A stretch of DNA of 64,000 nucleotides from Chthonomonadaceae bacterium (GTDB lineage Bacteria; Armatimonadota; Fimbriimonadia; Fimbriimonadales; Fimbriimonadaceae), in the NCBI GenBank assembly GCA_015709495.1, contig CP054189.1, positions 1 to 64,000 on the forward strand, given 5' to 3'. The position numbers were made by a program, and so were the translations under genes. The notes below the pieces were generated by a model. It had not been told where the DNA came from and did no database searches. It saw nothing but the letters and a program-made list of their open reading frames with translations. Shown here one piece after another: positions 26,560 through 35,980 of the stretch (its first letter is position 1; each line of letters begins with the position of its first letter).

Positions 26560-27414
26560 TCAAGGCTTGCCTAACCCGCTAGGAACGCGGCTCTTCCCCA
26601 AGAAACCGGCGAGTGCAACGACCGTGATGACATAAGGAAGCGACGACCAGAACTCGGACGGCACGACGACGCCTCCGATTCTCGTTCCTTGAAAGATGAT
26701 CTGCATCGAATCGAAGAACCCAAACACGAGGCAGGCGATGGCCGCCGGGATCGGCCGCCAGCCTCCCAGAATCAGCGCAGCCAAGGCAATGAACCCACGC
26801 CCCGCCGTCATGCCGTCGGTGAACCACTTCGAGTTCGAGAAGATCAGCGCGCCCGAGAGCCCGCAGAGCACGCCCGTCACCGTCAGGCCATAAAAGCGAA
26901 CGAAGAGCGGCTTTACGCCCATCTGGCGCGACTTCGAGGGATCGCTGCCCACGGCGAGGAGACGCAACCCGCCCCTTGTTCGGTGGGTAAACCACGCCAG
27001 GGCAAGCGGAGCGAGGAGCGCGGCGACGTAATAGGCGTTCAAGGGCAAGGTGGGGATTCCGTGCGCGCGATCGGGATCGGTGAATTGCTTATCGAGGAAG
27101 TTCGACGACCCGATCGCAATGGCGTTGATTGCCATCCCGCTCACGATGTGGTCGATTTGATACGTCTGGGTCAAGAGCCAGTGAAACCAACTGAGGAGCA
27201 CGGCGGATCCGATCCCTGCGCACAGCCCGAAGTAGGAGTTTTCCGTACCTGCGCCGACGAGGGCGGTGACAGCAGCTGCGATCAGCATCTTTCCTTCGAG
27301 GCCGATGTTGATCACGCCGCCGCGCTCGCTGCAATACCCCCCCATTGTGGCGAGGACCAGCGGAGCACCGTAGATGAGCGCTCCGACGAGGAGGGTTCCG
27401 ACCCACGATTCCAC
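26560..27414 (-). CDS. ABC transporter permease, nucleoside/simple-sugar type (NupQ/YufQ-like)
   Basis: 284 residues, about 8 helices, BPD_transp_2 family. The motif MGGYCSERGGVINIGLEGKMLIAA is the characteristic start of NupQ-type permeases (GGV.NIGLEG). It would form a heterodimeric channel with the permease encoded just upstream (24-bp gap) and be powered by the double-ABC ATPase. Substrate most likely purine nucleosides, by family. Confidence 0.88.
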   Translation of the reverse strand: MESWVGTLLVGALIYGAPLVLATMGGYCSERGGVINIGLEGKMLIAAAVTALVGAGTENSYFGLCAGIGSAVLLSWFHWLLTQTYQIDHIVSGMAINAIAIGSSNFLDKQFTDPDRAHGIPTLPLNAYYVAALLAPLALAWFTHRTRGGLRLLAVGSDPSKSRQMGVKPLFVRFYGLTVTGVLCGLSGALIFSNSKWFTDGMTAGRGFIALAALILGGWRPIPAAIACLVFGFFDSMQIIFQGTRIGGVVVPSEFWSSLPYVITVVALAGFLGKSRVPSGLGKP

Positions 27415-27438
27415 TATCGACCTCCTCCGCTTCGCAGG

Positions 27439-28437
27439 CTAATCGGCCTCATGGGTTACCCTCCGGTATCGAACTGCGGCGAAGACGACGATGACGAGTC
27501 CGAGGACCACCGTGCTGATCCCTTTCGGCACGCCCAGAATCTGTATGGCCGTCGAGCCTTTCGAGAGGATGCCGAAAAGGGCCGCAGAAGGAAGCAAGGC
27601 CAACGGCTGTCCCGCGGCGAGTAAGGCCACCCCCAAAGCGTCAAAGCCATACCCCGACGAGAAGCCCGCATAGAACCTGCCTTCATACGCAAGAACATGG
27701 ACTGCGCCCGCTAACCCTCCGACTGCGCCGGAAACCGTCATAGCCCCGACCACAACCCGGCTCGACTTGACCCCAGCAAGCGAAGCGGCACGGGGGTTCG
27801 ATCCTACGAGGTCGAGTTCGTACCCGGCCGAGGTCCGTCGTTGCCAGATCGCGAAACCCACCACGAGCAACACGGCCAGCAGCAGCGCCGAACTCGCAAA
27901 GAGCGGAGGGTCCGCCCAGAGGTGCGGCAGCCGGCTGGACTCCTCCAAGGCAGCGGTCGTGGTGTTTTCCTGCCCGGGCGCTTTCAGTGGACCGCCCACC
28001 AGATAACCCGTGAGGAAGATTGCGACGCTGTTGAGCATGATGGTCGTGATGACCTCGTGGCCCCCCTTGTAGGCTTTGATAAGGCCCGCTGGAAGCGCCC
28101 AAAGAGCGCCCGCTCCCATCCCACTCACCGCTCCTACCACCATGCCCAAGACTCCGGGGATTCGGAGAGCGATCGCGGCACAGACGATCGCGCCCACGAG
28201 GAATTGCCCTTCGACGCCGATGTTGAAGAGCCCTCCGCGCAACGCGATGAACACCGCAAGTCCAGCGATCAGCAGGGGTGTGGTCTCCTTCAGCGTGCCG
28301 CTGATCGCGCCCGGGGAACCGAGGCTGCCCTGAATCAACCCCTTGAGGGCTTCGAGCGGGGTCACTCCGGTCAAGCTGACCGCAAACGCAAGGACCGCAA
28401 GAGAACCGACGACAAGAAGCAGCACGCGGTACTTCAT
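27439..28437 (-). CDS. ABC transporter permease, nucleoside/simple-sugar type (NupP/YufP-like)
   Basis: 332 residues. ATG 28437 (MKYRVLLLVVGSLAVLAF) overlaps the ATPase stop as ATGA, which fixes the start. Motif FIALRGGLFNIGVEGQFLVGA is the NupP counterpart of the NIG.EG signature. About 9 hydrophobic segments. It pairs with the NupQ-like permease. Extension of the frame upstream to 28518 is antisense-like and lies inside the ATPase gene. Confidence 0.88.
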   Translation of the reverse strand: MKYRVLLLVVGSLAVLAFAVSLTGVTPLEALKGLIQGSLGSPGAISGTLKETTPLLIAGLAVFIALRGGLFNIGVEGQFLVGAIVCAAIALRIPGVLGMVVGAVSGMGAGALWALPAGLIKAYKGGHEVITTIMLNSVAIFLTGYLVGGPLKAPGQENTTTAALEESSRLPHLWADPPLFASSALLLAVLLVVGFAIWQRRTSAGYELDLVGSNPRAASLAGVKSSRVVVGAMTVSGAVGGLAGAVHVLAYEGRFYAGFSSGYGFDALGVALLAAGQPLALLPSAALFGILSKGSTAIQILGVPKGISTVVLGLVIVVFAAVRYRRVTHEAD

Positions 28438-29930
28438 CCCGCACCCACCATCAGTCTGCCAATTGCGGCGCGGTCGAGTTCCGAGCCCGGTGGTGGCGAC
28501 GTAAGCTTCCCGCCGCACATCACCAGCACCCGGTCGCAGTGGGCGAGCAGTTCGTCGAGGTCGAAGCTCACCACAAGGGCGGCCGAACCTCCGTCACAGG
28601 CCCGATGCAGCGCCGAGTAAACCGCCGACGTGGCATCGATGTCGAGACCTCTCGCAGGCTGAAAAGCGAGAATCAGCTTGGGGTCGAGTTCAAACGCCCG
28701 GCCCGCTACGAACCGTTGCTGGTTCCCGCCCGATAGGCTCGACATCCGCTTCTGGATTCCCGCGTGTTTTGTCGAGAAACGCTCGGCGACACGTTCAGCC
28801 ATCTCGGCAGCGGCGGCGCGGTTGAGCCAAGGGCCTCGGGAGATCGGAGGAAGTCGCTGAAACCCCAAGATCGCGTTCTCTTCGAGCGGCCAGCTTTCGA
28901 CCACGCCTTCTTCGAGCCGGTCTTCGGGAATCACCCTGAGGCCCCATTGAAGCCGCCCTTGCGTGGAAAGCGACTCCCACGCGGCTCCCTCGGCAAAGAT
29001 CTGGCCCGATTGAACAGAAAGGAGGCCGAGAAGACACCAAAACAGTTCGCGCTGTCCGCTCCCGTCGACGCCGGCGATCCCAACCACCTCACCGCGCCCA
29101 ACTTCAAAGCTCGCCGACTTCACCGCTACGTCGCCCCGCTCGCCGCGGACCGAGAGATCGCGAACTTCGAGGGTCTGTTGTTGGGTCCGCGTGAGTTCTC
29201 GCGGCGCGGGCGGGGCGAGTGCGTGGCCCACGATGGCCTCCGCAAGCCGGGAAACGTCGGTAGAGCCGACCTCTTGATCGCTGACCCGTCGCCCACCTCG
29301 AAGCACCGTGACTCGTTGCGCGTGGGCGATCACCTCTTGCAGCCTATGGGTGACGAGGACGACGGTCGCTCCTGCTACCGTAAGCTGGTGGAGGCTCTCG
29401 AAAAGCGCGTCGCTGTCGGCAGGTGAGAGCATCGCCGTCGGCTCATCGAGAATCATCACCGTGGAGTCGCGCCAGAGGAGCTTGAGAATCTCAAGTTTCT
29501 GGGCAGAAGCAGGACTCAAGCTCCAGGCCGGCTGGTCCCAATCGAACCGAAACCCCATCTTCGCCGCCAGTTCGTCAGCACGAGCCCGCGCCGAACCCCT
29601 ATCGAGCACCCAGCCCGGCTCCGCTCCCAGCATCAGGTTTTGCAGGCAAGACAACTCGCCGATGATGCTGTAGTGCTGGCTGACCATGCCAATCCCGTGG
29701 GCGATGCCGTCGGACGCGCTCCGAAACGAACAGGGGCGGCCACGAACCTCGATCGAGCCCGAATCCGCCCGCAACGCCCCGTAGAGAATCCGCATAAGGG
29801 TCGTCTTGCCCGCGCCGTTTTCCCCCACTACGGCATGGATCGTTCCCTCTTCGACCTCAAGATCGACCTCGGAGAGCGCCTCGACCGCCCCGAAGCGCTT
29901 GCAGACCCCCTTCATGGAAACGACGTTCAT
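28434..29930 (-). CDS. ABC transporter ATP-binding protein with two ABC domains (NupO/RbsA-like)
   Basis: 498 residues, two nucleotide-binding domains. Domain 1 has Walker A GENGAGKTTL and Walker B-like VMILDEPTAML. Domain 2 has a degenerate Walker A GVDGSGQRELF, as usual in RbsA/NupO proteins, and signature LSGGNQQRFVAGRA. It energises uptake through the two permeases downstream. It starts 8 bp after the dehydrogenase stop, so the four genes form one operon. No substrate-binding (BMP) lipoprotein gene is next to it. Confidence 0.92.
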   Translation of the reverse strand: MNVVSMKGVCKRFGAVEALSEVDLEVEEGTIHAVVGENGAGKTTLMRILYGALRADSGSIEVRGRPCSFRSASDGIAHGIGMVSQHYSIIGELSCLQNLMLGAEPGWVLDRGSARARADELAAKMGFRFDWDQPAWSLSPASAQKLEILKLLWRDSTVMILDEPTAMLSPADSDALFESLHQLTVAGATVVLVTHRLQEVIAHAQRVTVLRGGRRVSDQEVGSTDVSRLAEAIVGHALAPPAPRELTRTQQQTLEVRDLSVRGERGDVAVKSASFEVGRGEVVGIAGVDGSGQRELFWCLLGLLSVQSGQIFAEGAAWESLSTQGRLQWGLRVIPEDRLEEGVVESWPLEENAILGFQRLPPISRGPWLNRAAAAEMAERVAERFSTKHAGIQKRMSSLSGGNQQRFVAGRAFELDPKLILAFQPARGLDIDATSAVYSALHRACDGGSAALVVSFDLDELLAHCDRVLVMCGGKLTSPPPGSELDRAAIGRLMVGAG

Positions 29931-29938
29931 CGGCAGGG

Positions 29939-30796
29939 TTACGAAGAGCAGAGCTTTTCAAACAGCGCGGCCGTCGTGAAGCCGCCTTTCCCCTCGGATT
30001 GCATTTCAGCTAGCAGCGAGCGAACAAGGTCCGTACAGGGAATGTTGGCCCTGATGCTTTTCGCCGCCTCACTGCAATACACGAAGTCCTTGACTTGGTT
30101 GTCGATCGTGAATCCCGGCGACCAGTCGCGGCGAAGCACTTTGGGTCCGTAATTCTCGAACGCCCAACTTCCGGCCGCCCCGCCCCCAAGGAGTTCGTGC
30201 GTTTGGCTCAGGTCGAGCCCCGCCTTTTCGGCAAAGCACAGCGACTCGCAGAGGGCGATCAACGCTCCCCCAACGGCGATTTGGTTCGCCATCTTCATCC
30301 ATTGGCCCGCTCCGGGGCCGCCCACGCGTTCGGCGCGCTTGGCGTAAGGCCGCACGAGTTCGATCGTCTCGGCCACATCCTGCGAGTCCCCGCCACAAAA
30401 AATCGTGAGTTGTCCGTTTTGCGCGCCCATGCTTCCCCCCGTGATCGGCGCGTCGACAAAGCGCATCCCAAGCCCTCGGAGCCATTCGTGAAACTCGAGG
30501 GCGCCCTGGGGAAGGATGGTCGAATGGTCGACGAACAGAGTTCCAGGCTGGGCAACGACGACGAGCTCCTCCAAGCACGCCCGCACGTCCTCGGTCGCCC
30601 TGACGCACAGAAACACCGCCTCGCAAGTCCTGCCCAACTCACCTAGCGTTGCCGCCACTCGCGCGCCAGCGGCCCGCAGCCTCTCAGCCTTTTCTGGGGT
30701 GCGGTTCCATACCGTAAGCTCGGCGCCTGCTCGAAGCAAATGCCCGGCCATCGGCTCGCCCATTACCCCCAAACCAACGAAACCCAACCGTGCCAC
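29939..30796 (-). CDS. NAD(P)-dependent beta-hydroxyacid dehydrogenase (3-hydroxyisobutyrate dehydrogenase-like)
   Basis: 285 residues. Rossmann start RLGFVGLGVMGEPMAGHLLRAG with GxGxMG, then FVDAPITGGSMGAQNGQL, the substrate-binding DAP(V/I)(S/T)GG motif, and catalytic Lys in GQWMKMANQI. This set covers 3-hydroxyisobutyrate, tartronate semialdehyde and glyoxylate/succinic semialdehyde reductases; I cannot choose among them. GTG 30796 is supported by TAAACT ending 8 nt upstream. It heads the nucleoside-type ABC operon. Confidence 0.88.
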   Translation of the reverse strand: MARLGFVGLGVMGEPMAGHLLRAGAELTVWNRTPEKAERLRAAGARVAATLGELGRTCEAVFLCVRATEDVRACLEELVVVAQPGTLFVDHSTILPQGALEFHEWLRGLGMRFVDAPITGGSMGAQNGQLTIFCGGDSQDVAETIELVRPYAKRAERVGGPGAGQWMKMANQIAVGGALIALCESLCFAEKAGLDLSQTHELLGGGAAGSWAFENYGPKVLRRDWSPGFTIDNQVKDFVYCSEAAKSIRANIPCTDLVRSLLAEMQSEGKGGFTTAALFEKLCSS

Positions 30797-30804
30797 GGAA
30801 TCGC

Positions 30805-30810
30805 AGTTTA
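30805..30810 (-). promoter_or_regulatory. Putative -10 element (TAAACT) of the dehydrogenase-ABC operon
   Basis: On the minus strand TAAACT ends 8 nt before GTG 30796. No Shine-Dalgarno site is present. Confidence 0.4.
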
Positions 30811-30885
30811 GCGAACTCGGAACTTCGCTTGCACGTCGCCGCGCATCGCTCGTCCCGTTTACTGCGTCTTCCCAGAGAGGCGAGG

Positions 30886-30891
30886 TAGTCT
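30886..30891 (+). promoter_or_regulatory. Putative -10 element (TAGTCT) before a 13-codon leader ORF
   Basis: TAGTCT ends 6 nt before ATG 30898, the start of a mini-ORF that abuts the TolB-like gene. Confidence 0.4.
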
Positions 30892-30897
30892 CAGCCG

Positions 30898-30939
30898 ATG
30901 GAAGGGGGGTGCGCCGAGACGCTCTCGGCGGGGTTCTGA
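30898..30939 (+). CDS. Putative leaderless leader peptide (13 aa) coupled to the TolB-like gene
   Basis: MEGGCAETLSAGF, then TGA at 30937-30939. The stop shares its A with the ATG of the next gene (TGATG), the classic re-initiation arrangement. TAGTCT sits 6 nt before its own ATG. It may serve only to bring ribosomes to the TolB-like start, which has only a weak GGGG upstream. Confidence 0.4.
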   Translation: MEGGCAETLSAGF

Positions 30940-31844
30940 TGAAGCAATCGAAGGTCGGGAGGGTCGTGGGGGGTCTGGCGTGCGGCGTTATTTTCGCCTC
31001 CTCGATGGTTGGGGCGGTGGGCTGCGCGGGCACGGGAGCGGCGTTGTTCGTGTTCTCAGGAATCGCGTTCTCGTCGAACCGAGACGGCGATTTTGATATC
31101 TACCGAATGAACGTCGATGGTTCGCTGGTGTTTCAGGTCACCCAGAATATCGTCTTCGACGGCGAGCCTTCTTGGAGTCCCGCCAACGACCGGATCGCCT
31201 TTTCGAGCGACCGCGATGGCAATCGGGAGGTTTACGCTGTTTTCGTGACGGGAGCGAGCCCCCAAAGGCTCACCAACCACACGAGCGAGGATTCTCAACC
31301 CTCGTGGTCGCCCGACGGCACCCAGATCGTGTTCGTCTCGAACCGATCGGGAAACCGGGACATTTACGTCATGAACTCAAACGGGACTGGCGTCGTGCAA
31401 CTGACTTCCCATGCCGGAGAGGACGTCCACCCGTGCTTTTCTCCCGACGGGACGAAGATCGCGTTCGCCACCAATCGCCACGGCAACTACGAGATCTACG
31501 TCATGAACTCGAACGGCACCGGGCAAGCGCGCATCACCAACAACCCCGGCCGCGACTGGAAGCCCCGGTGGTCGCCCGACGGTTCGAAGTTCGTCTTCGT
31601 CAGCGACCGCACCGTCAACGATGAGATTTGGAGCATGTTAGCGTCGGGCGCCAATCAGGTGAACCTCTCCAACCACGCGGGGACCGACGACGACCCAGAT
31701 TACTCGCCCGACGGCTCGATGATCGTCTTCACTTCCAACCGATCCGGCGCGGTCGATGTGTTCTCGATGAACGCTTCCGGCGGCGCGCAAACCAACCTCA
31801 CCCAAGGCGCGTTCACGGACACCCAACCCCGCTGGACGCACTGA
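30939..31844 (+). CDS. TolB-like beta-propeller (PD40/WD40-like repeats), exported
   Basis: 301 residues. Signal peptide with a possible lipobox AVGC near residue 30. Six repeats of about 42 residues follow, each with S(N/D)R.GN.(D/E)(I/V)Y.MN..G and W(S)PDG..I.F, the TolB-type PD40 blade; blades 3 and 4 are nearly identical (IYVMNSNGTG). Such propellers bind proteins at the envelope. Unlike true TolB there is no N-terminal anticodon-binding-like domain, so it is not called tolB. Translation probably depends on the upstream 13-codon ORF. Confidence 0.85.
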   Translation: MKQSKVGRVVGGLACGVIFASSMVGAVGCAGTGAALFVFSGIAFSSNRDGDFDIYRMNVDGSLVFQVTQNIVFDGEPSWSPANDRIAFSSDRDGNREVYAVFVTGASPQRLTNHTSEDSQPSWSPDGTQIVFVSNRSGNRDIYVMNSNGTGVVQLTSHAGEDVHPCFSPDGTKIAFATNRHGNYEIYVMNSNGTGQARITNNPGRDWKPRWSPDGSKFVFVSDRTVNDEIWSMLASGANQVNLSNHAGTDDDPDYSPDGSMIVFTSNRSGAVDVFSMNASGGAQTNLTQGAFTDTQPRWTH

Positions 31845-31879
31845 AGGACGGCCCCAAGAGATTCAGCCAAGGGCGTAGG

Positions 31880-31885
31880 TAGAAT
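31880..31885 (+). promoter_or_regulatory. Putative -10 element (TAGAAT) of icd
   Basis: TAGAAT lies 38 nt before the icd ATG; the leader carries GAGAGG. No clear -35. Confidence 0.4.
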
Positions 31886-31923
31886 CTAACCGGCGTCAAT
31901 CGAGGCCGAGAGGATTCCAAACC

Positions 31924-33243
<1,320 letters not shown>

Positions 33244-33411
33244 GCCCACGCCGCAAGCCAGGTGCATTGTGTCGAAAGGGCCGAGCGCTGTCCGGCCATT
33301 GAAGACCTCGTACCCAGCGACGGGTTGACCCAGCAGTTTTCGCTCGTCGACGCGAAGGCGAGGCTGGAGTCCCGGACCGACGAGCGCTCCCCGATCGCGG
33401 CGTTCTAAGTG

Positions 33412-33417
33412 TAGAAT
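33412..33417 (+). promoter_or_regulatory. Putative -10 element (TAGAAT) of the toxin-antitoxin pair, leaderless
   Basis: TAGAAT ends 6 nt before GTG 33424; nothing like a Shine-Dalgarno site lies between. Confidence 0.5.
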
Positions 33418-33423
33418 GGTGCC

Positions 33424-33648
33424 GTGGACTACCATTCGTTGATCTGGATTGACCCGGAACGCCGAAGTGGGCAGCCTTGCGTCGTAGGGACCAGGATTAC
33501 GGTGCAAGACGTCCTGGATTATCTTGCCGGAGGGATGACGGAGAAGGAGATACTGAGGGACTTTCCCGACCTCAGCCCAGCGAGCATCGCGGCCTGCCTT
33601 GCCTATGCGGCTGATCGCGAGCGAAAGCTCCGTTCGAGCTTCCTATGA
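33424..33648 (+). CDS. DUF433 antitoxin
   Basis: 74 residues. The pattern IDPERRSGQPCVVGTRITVQDVLDYLAGGMTEKEILRDFPDLS is the DUF433 domain (IRGTRI.V.DVL..LA.G.....I...YP.L). These small helical DNA-binding-like proteins act as antitoxins to DUF5615 or PIN-type toxins. GTG start with TAGAAT 6 nt upstream. Its stop overlaps the next ATG by four bases. Confidence 0.9.
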   Translation: MDYHSLIWIDPERRSGQPCVVGTRITVQDVLDYLAGGMTEKEILRDFPDLSPASIAACLAYAADRERKLRSSFL

Positions 33649-33977
33649 GGCTCCTGATCGACGAGAACCTCTCCTTCCGCCTTGTTGGTTTGTTGGCAGA
33701 CTGCTTCCCTCTCTCGCTCCATGTGCGTCAGCTAGAGTTGCACGGAGCCAGCGACGAGCAGGTTTGGGATTACGCGGGAAACGAGGGACTTGTTATCCTT
33801 ACCAAAGACTGGGATTTTCAGGCAAGGAGTATCTTTCGGGGTGCTCCTCCCAAAGTGATTCTGTTAAGGCTCGGCAATTGCACAACATCCCTCGCCGAAG
33901 CCACAATACGGAATTCGCTTGAGGCAATAACGGCATTCGAAGCTGACGAAACGGCAGCAATGTTACTCGTACCTTGA
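33645..33977 (+). CDS. DUF5615 PIN-like toxin
   Basis: 110 residues. MRLLIDENLSFRLV gives the first acidic motif (D6, E7, N8) and LVILTKDWDFQAR the second (TKD.DF), the DUF5615/Mut7-C-like PIN-fold signature expected for an RNase. Overlap ATGA with the DUF433 gene shows they work as a type II toxin-antitoxin module. Catalytic acids appear intact. The target RNA is unknown. Confidence 0.88.
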   Translation: MRLLIDENLSFRLVGLLADCFPLSLHVRQLELHGASDEQVWDYAGNEGLVILTKDWDFQARSIFRGAPPKVILLRLGNCTTSLAEATIRNSLEAITAFEADETAAMLLVP

Positions 33978-34185
33978 GTCGGCCTTCGAACAGAATGCTC
34001 GAGTTCTTGCTCCTCTCGTTCCGCCCTAGTCACAGGATTGACGCATCCGGCGCGCGAACGACTTTCGGCGCTGTCGTTCTTATGAGTCCAGCTTAGTAGG
34101 CAGATTCTTGCTGCTATTCAACGTGCGGGGCCGTCCCTCGAAGTAGAACGCGCGGCGCGATGCCGCCGGGGAGGTTGAGACGGCA

Positions 34186-34749
34186 ATGGAGTTCCTGACC
34201 GAGTTGTGGGTTCCGATCGTGGTATCGGCGCTCGTCGTCTGGTTCGCTTCGTTCGCGATGTGGATGCTGTTTCCGCATCATAAGTCGGAATGGAAGGGGA
34301 TCAGCGACGAGAAGGGCTTCCGAGGTGCGCTGATCGAGTTGGGTTTGGGCTCGGGCCAATACGTCTTCCCCTACGCGCCCGACCCCGGCAAGCTCAAGGA
34401 CCCGGAGTACAAAGAGTATTACGAGAAGGGCGGTCCGCACGGCCACTTGGTGATCTGGCGCGGCCTTCCCAACATGGGAGCGAACATGATCAAGACCTTG
34501 GTCCTCCTGCTCCTGTTGGGCGCATTCTTGGCCTATATCGGACATTACGCCCTGCCCAAAGGCGAACGGTATCTCAAGGTCTTCCAGGTCATTGGAACCG
34601 CAGCGATCCTTGCGCATACGTTCTCGAACCTATTTCACTCCATCTGGTTCGCAAAGCCCGCGCGAGCGATGTTCACCGAGTTCTTCGATGGCGTCGTCTA
34701 CGGATTGCTGACTGCGGGCGTTTTCGGTTGGCTCTGGCCGGAGGCATAG
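34186..34749 (+). CDS. Small integral membrane protein of unknown family
   Basis: 187 residues with four hydrophobic segments (about residues 7-28, 105-122, 137-152 and 165-183). The region between the first two is soluble and has FPHHKSEWKGISDEKGFRGAL and GGPHGHLVIWRGLP. His/Trp-rich patches could bind a cofactor, but no known motif is visible. GGGGAGG lies 13 nt before ATG 34186, a little far. No operon partners. Confidence 0.7.
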   Translation: MEFLTELWVPIVVSALVVWFASFAMWMLFPHHKSEWKGISDEKGFRGALIELGLGSGQYVFPYAPDPGKLKDPEYKEYYEKGGPHGHLVIWRGLPNMGANMIKTLVLLLLLGAFLAYIGHYALPKGERYLKVFQVIGTAAILAHTFSNLFHSIWFAKPARAMFTEFFDGVVYGLLTAGVFGWLWPEA

Positions 34750-34776
34750 ACCTATCGCCCGGCCGCCAGTTTCCAT

Positions 34777-34805
34777 TTGACGTAATCAGACCTCGGACCT
34801 ATACT
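34777..34805 (+). promoter_or_regulatory. Sigma-70-type promoter of the monooxygenase-like gene
   Basis: TTGACG at 34777-34782, a 17-bp spacer and TATACT at 34800-34805. Leader of about 35 nt, with AGGAGG before ATG 34847. Confidence 0.7.
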
Positions 34806-34846
34806 GTACGCGAGCGTGATTGATGATCACGCCCAGGAGGTCGGTG

Positions 34847-35131
34847 ATGTATATGGTGGTTTCTACTTGGCGGATCGCTCCCGGCATGAAAGACGAAGCG
34901 CAGACGAGGTCGGCTCCCGTGCGCGAGGTCCTTCGGAGCCAGCCCGGAGTGATGCTCGTCGAGGCGATCTACGAGGACGACGAAGCAGTGGCCGTTCATA
35001 TCTACAAGTCAGAACAGGACTACGACCGAATCGTCAACGATCCGAACGGACCCTTCGTACAGGCTTTGGAAAAGCACAGCCTAGAAGAGGTGATGACATG
35101 GGAGGGCTCCCGGCGCGGGCCCACCTTCTGA
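34847..35131 (+). CDS. Antibiotic-biosynthesis-monooxygenase-like (ABM/dimeric alpha-beta barrel) protein
   Basis: 94 residues. MVVSTWRIAPGMKDEAQTRS, a QPGVMLVEAIYEDDEAVAVHIY middle and a helical D.....GPFVQALE part follow the ABM ferredoxin-like fold. Members act as small monooxygenases, haem-degrading enzymes or stress proteins; no specific activity can be assigned. It has the best Shine-Dalgarno of this region (AGGAGG, 6 nt spacing) and a clear promoter. An earlier ATG at 34820 is upstream of the ribosome site and unlikely. Confidence 0.72.
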   Translation: MYMVVSTWRIAPGMKDEAQTRSAPVREVLRSQPGVMLVEAIYEDDEAVAVHIYKSEQDYDRIVNDPNGPFVQALEKHSLEEVMTWEGSRRGPTF

Positions 35132-35140
35132 TCGGCTGAA

Positions 35141-35926
35141 CTACTGCGCGAGGCGCTCTCGCGACTGCGAGATTTCCCGAAAGAAGGCAGCCATTCGTTT
35201 GCCTCCTTCTGCGGGGAACTCGTGCCCGCCAGGGTGAACGTAGGTACCCAACCGCATTCCTTGCCTTCCGGTGAAGTACTGCGCGTATCCCTCGGTCTTC
35301 GGCTCGCCCGACACCCCGAGCAACCGCTTGAGAGCGTCGATGCTCAGCTTCTGACCGGCATACGGAACGATGGCGTCCTTTTCCCCTGCGATAACGAAAG
35401 CTGGCTTGGCGGGCCATTGACGCACCGAAAGCAGGGCCGGACTCCCTGAGGGGCCCATCCCCGCGAACTTGTCGCCTCGCGACGCCCAAAGGACATACGT
35501 CAACCTTCCGCCGTTCGAGTGTCCCATCGCGAACACCTTCTTCGAATCGAATCCGATCTGATCCTTCAGGTGGGCGTACAGGGCGTCGAAGAACTTCAAG
35601 TCCCGCTCGCCGAGGTCGGAAGGCTGCTGTTGCCAGCCCGGCTTCTTTCCCTCAGGGTCGGTTTTGCCCTTCGAAGGCAGGCCCTGCGGGTACACCACAT
35701 GAGCCTCCGGCCAGTTCTCGTGGATCGCAAAGCTCCGTGCGGCCTGTCTGGAGTTTCCGCCGTGGCCATGAAACGCAAACACGATCGGCTGGGGACCCTT
35801 CGAACGGGACTCGAAAAGGAGCGCCGTTCGGGCTACCCCATCCACGTTGAGTTCGATCGTGCGGGGCGATTGAAGAGGAGCGGTGACCCCGGGAAAAAGG
35901 GTCAAGAAGGCGATCAGCGCGTTCAT
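35141..35926 (-). CDS. Secreted PHB-depolymerase/feruloyl-esterase-like alpha/beta hydrolase
   Basis: 261 residues, signal peptide at the N-terminus (MNALIAFLTLFPGVTAPLQ). VFAFHGHGGN is the oxyanion-hole region, GHSNGG holds the nucleophilic Ser, and GGHEFP near the C-terminus supplies the His; the Asp is probably in GEKDAIVPY. This is the LpqC/PHB depolymerase esterase family (CE1-like). The natural ester is unknown. It is 9 bp from the end of the convergent monooxygenase-like gene. Confidence 0.82.
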   Translation of the reverse strand: MNALIAFLTLFPGVTAPLQSPRTIELNVDGVARTALLFESRSKGPQPIVFAFHGHGGNSRQAARSFAIHENWPEAHVVYPQGLPSKGKTDPEGKKPGWQQQPSDLGERDLKFFDALYAHLKDQIGFDSKKVFAMGHSNGGRLTYVLWASRGDKFAGMGPSGSPALLSVRQWPAKPAFVIAGEKDAIVPYAGQKLSIDALKRLLGVSGEPKTEGYAQYFTGRQGMRLGTYVHPGGHEFPAEGGKRMAAFFREISQSRERLAQ

Positions 35927-35980
35927 GGTGGCTTCGACGGAACTCCCCGCCGTCGGTTCACTACCGGCAGGACAAGGTAC

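Noticed and set aside
26689-27624. Plus-strand 311-codon frame
   Set aside because: Shadow of the two ABC permease genes on the minus strand; no domain pattern.
31080-31780. Regularly spaced similar DNA segments that could suggest a repeat array
   Set aside because: They are the coding repeats of the beta-propeller gene, in frame and diverged; no spacers as in CRISPR.
30939-31844. Naming the propeller gene tolB
   Set aside because: True TolB has an extra N-terminal domain and lies with tolA/pal; here only the repeats are present and the neighbours differ.
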